Assembly: GCA_902592675.1 (NCBI GenBank)
Contig: CACJFJ010000002.1
Location: 1-64,000 of the forward strand
From: an uncultured Pelagibacteraceae bacterium
GTDB taxonomy: Bacteria; Pseudomonadota; Alphaproteobacteria; Pelagibacterales; Pelagibacteraceae
DNA: 64,000 nt
Direction of reading: 5' to 3'
The notes beneath the pieces were generated by a model. That model was not told where the DNA came from. It saw only the letters and a program-made list of their open reading frames with translations, and ran no database searches. A program made the translations under genes and the position numbers. Shown in pieces: positions 32,128 through 41,385 of the stretch. The first letter of the stretch is position 1. Every line of letters begins with the position of its first letter.

Positions 32128-33246
32128 ATGAGCCAAAAAAAAAGTAAATCTATTAAATCCTTTATAAAAAATAAACTTAATTTAGATAAAATCAAAATAA
32201 ATCCAATTGATGTTGTAGAGAAAGCAAAAAAAAAAGTTGAAAGTTATTATGATCAATTAAAAAAAAACAGAGCTAAAGAAAAAATTAGATTAGAGAAAAA
32301 AAAAATAAAAGATGAAAAAAACAATCTAATTAGACTAAAAAAACAGGAACAAAAAGAAAAATTAGACAAAATAAGAGAAGAAAAACGTCAAATTCAAATT
32401 GCCCAAAAATTAGTAATAGATAACGAAAAACAAGTAAGAAAAAATGAGGAAAAAAGAAAAAAAATTGAAGCAAAGAGATTAAAAATTGAACATCAAAAAA
32501 TTAAAGATGAAGAAGCAAGAAAATTAAGAGATGACGCAAGAAGATTAAAAGAGGAAGAATTAAAAATGCAAATGCATGAAAGACAAAGAAGAAGAGAAGA
32601 AAAGATTAGGGAAAAAGAGGAAAGAATTAAAGCAAAAGAAATTGAAGCTCAAAAATTAAGGGAAGACAAGGAAAAAGAGAGAGTCGAGAGAAACAGACTT
32701 AAAGATATAGAGAGACAAAAAAGATTAGATGAGGAGCAAAAAATTAGAGAGGCAGCTAGAAAGTTAAAATACGAGGAGGAAAAACTTAGAGAGACCGAAA
32801 ACAGACTGAGACAACTTGAATTAGATCGTCAAGAAGAATTAGAAAGACAACTCCTCAAAGAACAAGCTGAGCAAAGAGCAAAAGAGCAAGAGCTTAGAAT
32901 TAAAGAGCAAAAAATTAAAGATGCAGAAAAAGAGAGAATTTTGAGAGATAAAGAACAACGCGAGAGGGAGGAAAGAGCAAGAAAAGAAGCTGAACAACAA
33001 AAAAAATTGGAGGAAGAAAAAGAAATTGCTCTAAAACACAAGCTAGAGGAAGAAGAGCGAATAAGAGAAGAGAACAGAAGAATCAAAGAATGGGAAGATA
33101 AATTTGATCAAGAACAAAAAATCAAAGAAGAGGCATTAATAAAAAAATTTTATAGTGATCATTCAACTGTTCAAAATCTAGATGATAGCGATCAAAATAT
33201 TAATGATAAAAACGATACAGTTGACAACGAAAAAAATAAAATTTAA
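32128..33246 (+). CDS. Long Lys/Glu/Arg-rich helical protein, unknown function
   Basis: This 372-residue protein has no signal peptide and no membrane span. Residues 1-50 are basic. About residues 50-340 consist almost only of Lys, Glu, Arg, Gln and Asp with few hydrophobics, in runs such as EEKIREKEERIKAKEIEAQK and REERARKEAEQQKKLEEEKE. The alternation of acidic and basic residues three to four apart fits a single stable alpha-helix more than a classical coiled coil, since heptad leucines are scarce. The last 30 residues are acidic and disordered. Its helix could be about 40 nm long if uninterrupted. It may be a spacer or a filament-like element; no function can be assigned. Confidence 0.7.
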   Translation: MSQKKSKSIKSFIKNKLNLDKIKINPIDVVEKAKKKVESYYDQLKKNRAKEKIRLEKKKIKDEKNNLIRLKKQEQKEKLDKIREEKRQIQIAQKLVIDNEKQVRKNEEKRKKIEAKRLKIEHQKIKDEEARKLRDDARRLKEEELKMQMHERQRRREEKIREKEERIKAKEIEAQKLREDKEKERVERNRLKDIERQKRLDEEQKIREAARKLKYEEEKLRETENRLRQLELDRQEELERQLLKEQAEQRAKEQELRIKEQKIKDAEKERILRDKEQREREERARKEAEQQKKLEEEKEIALKHKLEEEERIREENRRIKEWEDKFDQEQKIKEEALIKKFYSDHSTVQNLDDSDQNINDKNDTVDNEKNKI

Positions 33247-33250
33247 TGAA

Positions 33251-34705
33251 TTAAATTTTTTGATCGTATTCTCCAACTTTTCCAGTTTTTTGCAGTAAAT
33301 TGTCAATAAATTCAAATATCTTTATTTTTCTTTCATTTGATGTTGGGCTCTCAGTTACAACAACCAGTGATGGTTTATTGGAAGACGCTCTTATTAATCC
33401 CCAAGATCCATCTTCAAAAGAAAATCTGATCCCATTGATGGTTAAAACTTCTTTAATTTTTTGATTGTCAATTTTGAATTGATCATTTTTAAATCTATTA
33501 ATTTGTTCGATAAGATTTTCTACGACTTTATATTTTAACTCATCTTTACAATAAGGCGCCATTGTGGGTGATTGAAAAGTTTTCGGAATTTCATCAATTA
33601 TTTCACTCATTTTTTTGCTAGCATCATCTAGAAGGTGGCAAACTTGAATAGCAGAATTTATTCCATCATCATAACCATATCCTAATGGATGGTTGAAAAA
33701 AAAATGTCCACTTTTTTCGAATCCAGCTAAGGCTTTTTCATTATGAACTTTCCTTTTGATATGTGAATGGCCTGTTTTCCAATAAATAGTTTTGCAAAGA
33801 TTTTTATTTAGAATTTCATCTGTTAAATAAAGTCCTGTTGATTTTACATCAACTACAAATTTTGAATTTTTGTGTTTTTTTGATAAATTTCTAGCAATTA
33901 ATAACCCAATTTTATCAGAAAAAATCTCATTTCCATAATTATCAATTACTCCTACCCGATCACCATCACCGTCAAATCCAAAACCAACATCAGCTTTATT
34001 TTCTTTAACAGATTTTGCAATTTCGTGTAACATTTTTAAATCCTCAGGATTTGGATTATATTTTGGAAATGTCCAATCAAGATTACAATCTAATTCAATT
34101 ACATCACAGCCGATTCCTCTTAAAATATCTGGCGCAAATATTCCTGCTGTACCGTTTCCGCACGCTACAACAACTTTAATTTTATTTTTAAGTTTATTTT
34201 TTTTGATTAAGTCTTTTTTATAAACATTTTGATAATTATCTATTTTTTTTTCATCTCCTTGATTTGTAATAAAATCTTGTCTAAGAGTAATTTCTTTCAA
34301 TTCCTTCATTTCCTCAGGAGCATGTGTTAATCCTTTTTTGATTCCCATTTTAACTCCTGTCCATCCATTTTCATTATGGCTTGCTGTAACCATTGCTACT
34401 GCGTCACTAGCAAGATTAAATTGTGCAAAGTAAACCATGGGTGACAAGGATAATCCTATATCTTCCACAAAACATCCTGTGGAGATTAATCCTTTTTTAA
34501 GAGCTTTTTTTATTTCCTCGCTATATGATCTATAGTCATGACCAACTATAACTCTTGGATTGTTTTTTTTAGTATGTTTTATAATTTGAGTTCCAAAGCC
34601 TTTTCCAAGATTCGTGATTCCTTCGCTGTTAATATCTTTCCCGTAAAGCCATCTTGCGTCATATTCCCTAAAACCGTAGGGGTCTATTTTTAATGATTGA
34701 TTCAT
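33251..34705 (-). CDS. Phosphomannomutase/phosphoglucomutase
   Basis: This 484-residue alpha-D-phosphohexomutase has the phosphoserine loop AMVTASHNENGWTGVKMGI, the metal loop GFGFDGDGDRVGVIDNYG, the sugar-binding GFEKSGHFFF segment and the phosphate-binding C-terminal RASSNKPSLVVVTES. It interconverts mannose-1-phosphate/mannose-6-phosphate or the glucose forms, feeding GDP-mannose and surface glycan. The loop GFEKSGH is of the AlgC/ManB type. It converges with the charged-helix gene with only four bases between stops. Confidence 0.9.
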   Translation of the reverse strand: MNQSLKIDPYGFREYDARWLYGKDINSEGITNLGKGFGTQIIKHTKKNNPRVIVGHDYRSYSEEIKKALKKGLISTGCFVEDIGLSLSPMVYFAQFNLASDAVAMVTASHNENGWTGVKMGIKKGLTHAPEEMKELKEITLRQDFITNQGDEKKIDNYQNVYKKDLIKKNKLKNKIKVVVACGNGTAGIFAPDILRGIGCDVIELDCNLDWTFPKYNPNPEDLKMLHEIAKSVKENKADVGFGFDGDGDRVGVIDNYGNEIFSDKIGLLIARNLSKKHKNSKFVVDVKSTGLYLTDEILNKNLCKTIYWKTGHSHIKRKVHNEKALAGFEKSGHFFFNHPLGYGYDDGINSAIQVCHLLDDASKKMSEIIDEIPKTFQSPTMAPYCKDELKYKVVENLIEQINRFKNDQFKIDNQKIKEVLTINGIRFSFEDGSWGLIRASSNKPSLVVVTESPTSNERKIKIFEFIDNLLQKTGKVGEYDQKI

Positions 34706-34815
34706 CCTGTTAATTACTTACCTTTTTTTTATTTTTATAGTTGAATTATTTTTTTTATGTTCTATAAATGTTCTATTGATTTACTGTTTATATAGTATAT
34801 CAATGTCTAGTGAGC

Positions 34816-34830
34816 ACAACATGTAGTTGT
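34816..34830. promoter_or_regulatory. Palindrome over the nrdA -35 box, candidate NrdR-type operator
   Basis: ACAAC and GTTGT flank ATGTA in a 15-base palindrome (34816-34830) whose right end forms the TTG of the -35 element. Its ACA...TGT ends and AT-rich centre resemble the boxes bound by the ribonucleotide-reductase repressor NrdR. A second, poorer dyad (ATATAGTATAT, 34790-34800) lies roughly three helical turns upstream. NrdR itself is not encoded in the window. Confidence 0.4.
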
Positions 34831-34855
34831 TTTCGCTTTTTAAACAAAATATAAT
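34827..34855 (+). promoter_or_regulatory. Promoter of nrdAB
   Basis: TTGTTT (34827-34832) is followed after exactly 17 bases by a perfect TATAAT (34850-34855). The start point would fall near 34862, about two bases before the nrdA ATG at 34864. No ribosome-binding site exists before the ATG, so the nrdA message is probably leaderless or almost so. The -35 box overlaps the palindrome at 34816-34830. Confidence 0.65.
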
Positions 34856-34863
34856 AACTAAAT

Positions 34864-36804
34864 ATGAATAAAATATTATCTCAGGCCCTAAAGAAAGCTG
34901 TCTCTGAATATAGCCCTCAGGTTAAAGAAGTCCAAAAAAATAATAGACCAGATTTATTCTCATTAAATAATGAAACTGAGTTGTTTCAAAATGATAAAGG
35001 CATAATAATCAAAATCGATCGGTCAAAAGATGCAAATTTAACTGATTTTGGTAAGGCAACTTTAAAAGACAGATATCTCGGTCACAATGAGTCTTTTCAA
35101 GATCTATTTGCAAGAGTAGCTAGTACTTACGCAGATGATAATTTACATGCACAGAGAATTTATAATTACATCAGCAACCTTTGGTTCATGCCTGCAACAC
35201 CAGTTTTATCTAACGGTGGAACTAAAAGAGGATTACCAATTTCATGTTTTTTAAATGAAGCATCAGATAGCTTGGGTGGTATTTTAGATCTTTGGAGTGA
35301 AAATGTTTGGTTAGCTGCAAAAGGTGGAGGCATAGGAAGTTACTGGGGAAACCTAAGATCAATAGGTGAAAAGATTGGAAGAGTTGGAAAAACTTCTGGA
35401 ATTATTCCTTTTATAAAAGTTATGGATTCATTAACAATGGCAATTAGCCAAGGTTCTTTAAGAAGAGGATCTGCTGCTTGTTATCTTCCAATAGACCATC
35501 CTGAAATAGAAGAGTTTATGGAAATGAGAAGACCAACAGGTGGTGATCCAAATAGAAAAGCACTAAACTTACATCACGGTGTTTTAGTTTCAGACGCATT
35601 TATGCGAGCCGTAGAAAACGATGAGCAATGGGCACTAAAGAGTCCAGTTGATGGAACTGTTCAACAAACTTTATCAGCTAGAAATTTATGGATTAGATTA
35701 TTAACTGCGAGGATTGAAACAGGTGAACCTTATATAATTTATATTGATACTGTTAACAGACAAATCCCACAACATCATAAGTTAGCAAACCTTACAGTTA
35801 AAACTTCAAATCTTTGTAGTGAGATAACCTTACCTACTGGTATTGATAAAGATGGAAGAGATAGAACAGCTGTTTGTTGTTTGTCTTCACTAAATTTAGA
35901 AAAATACGATGAATGGAAAGATGATCCAGATATGGTTGAAGATGTAATGAGATTTTTAGATAATGTTTTATCCGATTTTATTAATAAAGCACCTGAACAA
36001 TTTAAAGACGCTAAATATTCTGCTGAAAGAGAAAGAAGTGTTGGATTGGGAGTAATGGGTTTTCATTCTTTTTTACAAAAAAAAAGAATTCCACTTGAGT
36101 CTGTAATGGCAAAGTCATGGAATAAAAAAATTTTCAATAATATTCATGAAAAAGTAAATCAAGCCTCAAAAGATTTAGCTGAGGAGAGAGGAGCCTGTCC
36201 AGATGCTGCAGAATACGGTTTTAAAGAAAGATTTTCAAATAAAACTGCGATAGCACCAACAGCATCTATATCAATTATTTGTGGCGGAGCATCACCAGGG
36301 GTAGAACCTATTGCAGCAAATAGCTATACTCACAAAACTTTGTCAGGATCTTTTAATGTAAGAAATAGATATCTTGAGGAGATTTTAGAAAGTCATGGTA
36401 AAAATGATGATGAAACATGGTCAACAATAACTACTAACCAAGGTTCAGTTTCGCATCTAGATTTTTTAACTGATCTAGAAAAAGATGTTTTTAAAACTGC
36501 TTTTGAATTAAATCAAAAATGGATTATTGAGCTGAGTGGTGATAGGACACCATTTATTTCTCAAGCACAATCAGTCAATTTGTTTTTACCAGCAGACGTT
36601 CACAAAAAAGAATTACATAGAATTCATTTTGATGCATGGAAAAAAGGTTTGAAAAGCCTTTATTACTGTAGATCAAAATCAATTCAAAGAGCTGAAAATA
36701 TCAATAATGCTCAATCAACTGATATTACAGCAAATGTATATAAATCTAAAAATCAACCAACCAACCAAGAACCAGAATACGAGGAGTGTTTATCATGTCA
36801 GTAG
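34864..36804 (+). CDS. nrdA: Ribonucleoside-diphosphate reductase alpha subunit (class Ia), lacking the N-terminal ATP cone
   Basis: This 646-residue protein reduces ribonucleoside diphosphates in partnership with NrdB. Active-site elements are all present: ISCFLNEAS (first redox cysteine), TSNLCSEITLPT (Asn, thiyl-radical Cys and Glu), AVCCLSSLNLEKY (second redox cysteine), the phosphate loop TAIAPTASISIICGG and the C-terminal ECLSCQ redox pair. E. coli NrdA is about 760 residues; the missing part is the N-terminal ATP-cone that senses dATP. Activity inhibition by dATP through that domain is therefore not expected. Its stop overlaps the nrdB start by ten bases. Confidence 0.95.
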   Translation: MNKILSQALKKAVSEYSPQVKEVQKNNRPDLFSLNNETELFQNDKGIIIKIDRSKDANLTDFGKATLKDRYLGHNESFQDLFARVASTYADDNLHAQRIYNYISNLWFMPATPVLSNGGTKRGLPISCFLNEASDSLGGILDLWSENVWLAAKGGGIGSYWGNLRSIGEKIGRVGKTSGIIPFIKVMDSLTMAISQGSLRRGSAACYLPIDHPEIEEFMEMRRPTGGDPNRKALNLHHGVLVSDAFMRAVENDEQWALKSPVDGTVQQTLSARNLWIRLLTARIETGEPYIIYIDTVNRQIPQHHKLANLTVKTSNLCSEITLPTGIDKDGRDRTAVCCLSSLNLEKYDEWKDDPDMVEDVMRFLDNVLSDFINKAPEQFKDAKYSAERERSVGLGVMGFHSFLQKKRIPLESVMAKSWNKKIFNNIHEKVNQASKDLAEERGACPDAAEYGFKERFSNKTAIAPTASISIICGGASPGVEPIAANSYTHKTLSGSFNVRNRYLEEILESHGKNDDETWSTITTNQGSVSHLDFLTDLEKDVFKTAFELNQKWIIELSGDRTPFISQAQSVNLFLPADVHKKELHRIHFDAWKKGLKSLYYCRSKSIQRAENINNAQSTDITANVYKSKNQPTNQEPEYEECLSCQ

Positions 36805-37811
36805 CAGAGGAGATTAAAAAAGAAAAAAAAGAAATTATCCAACCAAAAAAAATGGGCCTTTTAGTAGAAAACCCAGTCTACAAACCATTTAGATATCCTT
36901 GGTGTTATGATGCATGGTTAACGCAACAAAGAATTCATTGGTTACCCGAGGAAGTTCCACTTGGTGACGATGTTAGAGATTGGCAAAAAAATTTATCACA
37001 ACCTGAAAAAAATCTTTTAACTCAAATCTTTAGATTTTTTACTCAAGCAGATGTTGAAGTTAACAACTGTTATTTGAGACATTACACAACTGTTTTCAAA
37101 CCAACAGAGGTTTTAATGATGATGACAGCTTTTGCTTCGATGGAAACAGTTCATGTTGCTGCTTATTCACATTTATTAGATACAATTGGAATGCCAGAGT
37201 CAGAATACTCTGCATTTATGAAGTACAAGGAAATGAAAGATAAATATGACTACATGCAAGGATTCAATGTTAATTCAAAAGAAGACATTGCTAAAACTGT
37301 TGCAGTCTTTAGTGCTTTCACTGAGGGTCTACAATTATTCGCAAGTTTTGCGATCCTTTTAAATTTCCCAAGACACAATAAGATGAAAGGAATGGGACAA
37401 ATAGTTACTTGGTCTGTAAGAGATGAAACTCTTCACTGCAATTCCATGATTAGAATTTTTAAAGAATTCATCAAAGAGAATCCAGAAATCTGGACACCAA
37501 AATTGAAAAAAGAATTATATGAAGCTTGCAGAACTATTATTGAACATGAGGATGCCTTTATAGATTTAGCTTTTGAAATGGGTCCAATGGAAGGATTAAC
37601 TGCAAAAGAGGTAAAAGACTATATTAGATTTATTGGTAATAGAAGACTAGTTCAATTAGGCTTGGAACCAATTTATGATGTACAAAAAAATCCTCTTGGA
37701 TGGTTAGATACAATGTTAAATGCAGTTGAGCACATGAACTTCTTTGAGGGTCGTGCAACAGAGTATTCTAAAGCATCTACACAAGGAACTTGGGTTGAAG
37801 CTTTTAGTTAA
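36795..37811 (+). CDS. nrdB: Ribonucleoside-diphosphate reductase beta subunit (class Ia)
   Basis: This 338-residue di-iron protein generates the tyrosyl radical for NrdA. The iron ligands are Asp86 (TQADVEVNN), Glu117 and His120 (ASMETVHVAAY), the glutamate in FTEGLQLF, and the pair in VRDETLHCN. The radical tyrosine is Tyr124, four residues after His120, as in E. coli NrdB. The ATG at 36795 is chosen since AGGAG at 36782-36786 precedes it by eight bases; the frame's GTG at 36786 is too close to that site. It overlaps the end of nrdA. No N-terminal ATP cone is fused here either. Confidence 0.95.
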   Translation: MSVAEEIKKEKKEIIQPKKMGLLVENPVYKPFRYPWCYDAWLTQQRIHWLPEEVPLGDDVRDWQKNLSQPEKNLLTQIFRFFTQADVEVNNCYLRHYTTVFKPTEVLMMMTAFASMETVHVAAYSHLLDTIGMPESEYSAFMKYKEMKDKYDYMQGFNVNSKEDIAKTVAVFSAFTEGLQLFASFAILLNFPRHNKMKGMGQIVTWSVRDETLHCNSMIRIFKEFIKENPEIWTPKLKKELYEACRTIIEHEDAFIDLAFEMGPMEGLTAKEVKDYIRFIGNRRLVQLGLEPIYDVQKNPLGWLDTMLNAVEHMNFFEGRATEYSKASTQGTWVEAFS

Positions 37812-38936
37812 TTATCTTTGATTTAATTGTAAAACTTTTCTGTGCTTGTTACCTTTGTAACTTGCAAGTGGTCTGATCAATTTATTTGCAGCATGTTGCT
37901 CCATTATATGTGCTGACCAACCAGTTATTCTTGAAATAACGAATATTGGTGTAAAGAAATCCGTATCAAAACCCATCAAGTGATAAGTCGGTCCAGTAGG
38001 ATAATCCACGTTTGGATGGATGTTTTTTCTCTCAATCATTACTTTTTCAACAATGTCGTAAATTTTTTCAAATTTTTTATCTTTTTTAATTTTTGCTACC
38101 TTAGCAAAATATTTTCTCATTGTAGGAACTCTTGAGTCTCCACTTTTGTAAACTCTATGGCCAAAACCCATAACAACTTCTTTGTTATCTAATGCATCAT
38201 TTATCCATTTAAGAGCGTACTTAGGATCCTTAATTTTGCTCATCATATGCATTACTTCCTCATTAGCACCTCCATGTAATGGACCTTTTAAACTTGCTAT
38301 TGCTCCAGTAATCGCACCATGAATATCAGATAAGCTGCTGGTAATAGTTCTTGCAGTAAAAGTTGAGACGTTAAAGCTATGCTCTGCATACAATATTAAA
38401 GACACATCAAAAGCTTTTACTATTTCTTTTTGAGGTATTTTTCCAAAACACATATAAAAAAAGTTTTCCGCTATATTTAAATTTTTTTTGGGTTTGATGA
38501 TTTTTTTACCTTTTCTAATTCTGTAAAAGGCAGCTAATGCAGTAGGAGTTTTTGCAAGGATTCTAATTGCTTTTCTCATATTTGCTTCAGGAGAGGAGTC
38601 AATCGTTTCTTTATCTTCTAAACCCATAATACTTACTGCAGTTCTGGCCACATCCATAGGATGAGATTTTTTTGGCATTTTTTTTATAATTGAATATAAA
38701 TCCTTAGATAAATCCCTATTATTTTTTTCTTCTTTTTCAAATTTTCTTAGTTGGATAGTGTTTGGCAAGTCTTTATTCAAAATGAGATAAGCAACTTCCT
38801 CAAATCTACAATATTCACAAAGATCCTGAGCAGCATAACCTCTATAAGTAAGAGAGTTAATTTCAGGCATTACTTTTGAGACCTCAGTTTCGTCTACAAT
38901 AATTCCCAATAAACCTTTTTTTATTTCGTCACTCAT
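37812..38936 (-). CDS. prpC: 2-methylcitrate synthase (citrate synthase family)
   Basis: This 374-residue enzyme condenses propionyl-CoA with oxaloacetate to 2-methylcitrate. It carries the catalytic histidines in LYAEHSFNVSTFTART and GPLHGGANEEVMHMM, and GFGHRVYKSGDSRVP with the substrate arginine. Citrate synthases of this short type are ambiguous alone; identity as PrpC rests on its place at the end of prpD-prpB-prpC, with a one-base overlap to prpB. The stop lies next to that of nrdB (converging). Confidence 0.88.
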   Translation of the reverse strand: MSDEIKKGLLGIIVDETEVSKVMPEINSLTYRGYAAQDLCEYCRFEEVAYLILNKDLPNTIQLRKFEKEEKNNRDLSKDLYSIIKKMPKKSHPMDVARTAVSIMGLEDKETIDSSPEANMRKAIRILAKTPTALAAFYRIRKGKKIIKPKKNLNIAENFFYMCFGKIPQKEIVKAFDVSLILYAEHSFNVSTFTARTITSSLSDIHGAITGAIASLKGPLHGGANEEVMHMMSKIKDPKYALKWINDALDNKEVVMGFGHRVYKSGDSRVPTMRKYFAKVAKIKKDKKFEKIYDIVEKVMIERKNIHPNVDYPTGPTYHLMGFDTDFFTPIFVISRITGWSAHIMEQHAANKLIRPLASYKGNKHRKVLQLNQR

Positions 38937-39832
38937 TATTCATGACCATCAGTATTAAAGTTATAAATTTTTTCGTCTAAACTATTATATTTTTCGTAAT
39001 CTACAAGATCATATAATCTTTTTCTAGTTTGCATTTTATCAATAATGTTGTTTTGGTGTCCATTTGCAAAAATGTCCCTTAGACCATCCTCAACGTTTTT
39101 CATTGCTAACCTTTGAGTTGTAACAGGGTAAATAACAATGTTGTAACCCAGTTCTTCTAATTGTTTATAATTTAATAATTTAGTTTTTCCAAATTCAGTC
39201 ATGTTGGCTAACAAATAACACGATAGTTCTTTTCTAACTTTTTCAAAATCCTTTTCATCATGAAGTGCCTCAGGAAAAATAATTTCTGCTCCAGCATCGA
39301 TATATGCCTTACATCTGTCGATCATTTTATCTATTCCTTCAACGCTTTTTGCATCGGATCTTGCAATAATCTTAAAATTTTCATCTTTTTTTGCTGAAAC
39401 ACATTCTTTAATTTTTTTCACCATTACGTCTGTGGATATCAATTCTTTATTATCCAGATGTCCACATCTTTTTCTTTCAATTTGATCCTCTATATGTACC
39501 CCTGTAATTCCAAACTCTTCAAAAGTTTCTATTGTTTCTTTGCAAGATTTAAATCCTGTATCTATATCAACAATTGTAGGGAGGTTTGTAACTCTAGAGA
39601 TTAAATATGAACGTGTACTGACATCTTGTAGTGTAGTTAATCCAATATCTGGGTATCCAAGATCATTTGCCATTACGCCTCCGGAAACATAGACAGCGTC
39701 ATAACCAATTTCCTCAATTAATTTTGCTGTTAAAGGATTATAAGCACCAGGAACTCTTAATATTTTTTTGGATTTTAATTTCTCTGTAAAATCCTTTCTT
39801 TTTTGTATTGGTTCTTTTTCAACAAAATGCAT
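38936..39832 (-). CDS. prpB: 2-methylisocitrate lyase
   Basis: This 298-residue member of the isocitrate lyase/PEP mutase family splits 2-methylisocitrate to succinate and pyruvate. GAYNPLTAKLIEEIGYDAVY with VSGGVMAND and IVDIDTGF form the metal/substrate region, and EDQIERKRCGHLDNKELIS contains the catalytic cysteine loop (KRCGH). The start overlaps the prpD stop by one base and its stop overlaps the prpC start by one, marking a coupled operon. Confidence 0.92.
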   Translation of the reverse strand: MHFVEKEPIQKRKDFTEKLKSKKILRVPGAYNPLTAKLIEEIGYDAVYVSGGVMANDLGYPDIGLTTLQDVSTRSYLISRVTNLPTIVDIDTGFKSCKETIETFEEFGITGVHIEDQIERKRCGHLDNKELISTDVMVKKIKECVSAKKDENFKIIARSDAKSVEGIDKMIDRCKAYIDAGAEIIFPEALHDEKDFEKVRKELSCYLLANMTEFGKTKLLNYKQLEELGYNIVIYPVTTQRLAMKNVEDGLRDIFANGHQNNIIDKMQTRKRLYDLVDYEKYNSLDEKIYNFNTDGHE

Positions 39833-41334
39833 TAAAAAATTCCTTTTTTTAAATTTCGTTTAATTTTGCTCTTTTTAACAATAATATTCAATCTATCTAA
39901 TTGACCTGGCTTTAGTTTTCTTAAGCTTTGCACTGTCTTTAAAAATCTTTCAATTTCTTTTTTATCTAAAATATCCTCGGTAAGTGTTAAAAATTTGTTT
40001 ATATAGTTTTTTCTTTTGAACGGTCTTGAGCCATAAGGATGAGCATCAGCAACTCCTTGTTCCTCAGTAATTTTTTTTCCATTTTTAAGGGTAATTATCA
40101 CTTTTGCACCAAAAGCTTTTTTTTTGGGGTTTGGGTCATGATATCTTTTGGTCCATTTTTTATCCTCATGTGTTTTGATTGATCTCCATATTTTAATTGT
40201 ACTTTTTCTTTTTGCTCTAGCTTTAGAATAAGATTTTACATGATGCCAACTACCATCTTCTAAGGCCACAGCAAATATATACATTATTGAATGATCTAAT
40301 GTTTCTCTACTTGCATTCGGATCCATTTTTTGAGGATCGTTTGCACCTGTACCAATTACATAATGAGTATGATGACTGGTATAAATATCAATTTTCCTTA
40401 CTTGATTTAGGTTTGATATTTTCTTTTTAAGTTTTTTTGCAAGATCAATTAATGCTTGAGATTGATATTCGGCAGAATATTCTTTTGTGTAAGTTTCTAG
40501 TATAGCTTTCTTAGTCTCGTTTTTTTTTGGAAGTGGAACTTTATATATGGCTTTTTTTCCATCTAAAATTTGTGCTATAACACTATCTTCACCTTCATAA
40601 ATTGGACTTGGAGCGCCTTCGCCACGCATAACTCTATCTACAGCTTCGATTGCAAGTTTCCCAGCATGCGCTGGAGCATATGCTTTCCAACTTGAAATTT
40701 CACCTTTTCTAGACTGTCTAGTTGAAATAGTTGTATGCAGAGCTTGTTGAACAGCTTGATAGATTGTTTCTGCATTTAGTTTTAACATCGATCCTATTCC
40801 AGCAGCAACACTTGGCCCCAAGTGAGCAATGTGGTCTACTTTATGTTTATGTAAACAAATTCCTTTTACTAGATTAACTTGAACTTCATAGGCAGTAATT
40901 ATCCCTCTTAAAAGATCTAGACCACTTTTTTTATTTTGTTGTGCAACGCTTATAAGGGGAGGAATATTATCACCAGGATGACTGTAATCAGCTGCTAAAA
41001 ATGTATCATGAAAATCAAGTTCTCTTACAGCTGTTCCATTACTCCAAGCCGCCCATTCACAATCAAATTTTAATTTATTATCAACTCCAAATAATGTTGC
41101 GCCATTTTTTCTTAAATGCTTTAGCGCCATTTCTCGAGATGAAATAACTGGACGTCTATTTAAAGAAGCTATTGCAACTGAAGCATTATCAATAATTCTA
41201 TTAATTACCATTTCTATTGCTTCTTTATCTAACTTTGCATTATCACTTGCAATCTCTGCGATTTTCCAAGCCAGTTGTTTTTTTTTGGGCAAGTGAACTT
41301 TAGATGGGTAAACTTTTACGTTATGTATGATCAA
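39832..41334 (-). CDS. prpD: 2-methylcitrate dehydratase
   Basis: This 500-residue MmgE/PrpD-family protein dehydrates 2-methylcitrate. Its N-terminal part reads [40 protein letters not shown], and the motif [20 protein letters not shown] with PGDN, typical of PrpD. The length is close to the family norm of about 480. It is the first gene of the prpD-prpB-prpC operon; 51 bases separate it from gph upstream. No prpE (propionyl-CoA synthetase) accompanies it, so propionyl-CoA may come from amino acid or DMSP breakdown. Confidence 0.93.
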   Translation of the reverse strand: MIIHNVKVYPSKVHLPKKKQLAWKIAEIASDNAKLDKEAIEMVINRIIDNASVAIASLNRRPVISSREMALKHLRKNGATLFGVDNKLKFDCEWAAWSNGTAVRELDFHDTFLAADYSHPGDNIPPLISVAQQNKKSGLDLLRGIITAYEVQVNLVKGICLHKHKVDHIAHLGPSVAAGIGSMLKLNAETIYQAVQQALHTTISTRQSRKGEISSWKAYAPAHAGKLAIEAVDRVMRGEGAPSPIYEGEDSVIAQILDGKKAIYKVPLPKKNETKKAILETYTKEYSAEYQSQALIDLAKKLKKKISNLNQVRKIDIYTSHHTHYVIGTGANDPQKMDPNASRETLDHSIMYIFAVALEDGSWHHVKSYSKARAKRKSTIKIWRSIKTHEDKKWTKRYHDPNPKKKAFGAKVIITLKNGKKITEEQGVADAHPYGSRPFKRKNYINKFLTLTEDILDKKEIERFLKTVQSLRKLKPGQLDRLNIIVKKSKIKRNLKKGIF

Positions 41335-41385
41335 AATAACTCCTAATTGAAAACTGTTCTAATAGTTAAAAAAAAATAATCAATA

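Noticed and set aside
32128-33246. Apparent repeat array in the charged-helix gene
   Set aside because: The repeats are low-complexity Lys/Glu codons, not true sequence repeats; no CRISPR-type direct repeats or spacers exist in the window.
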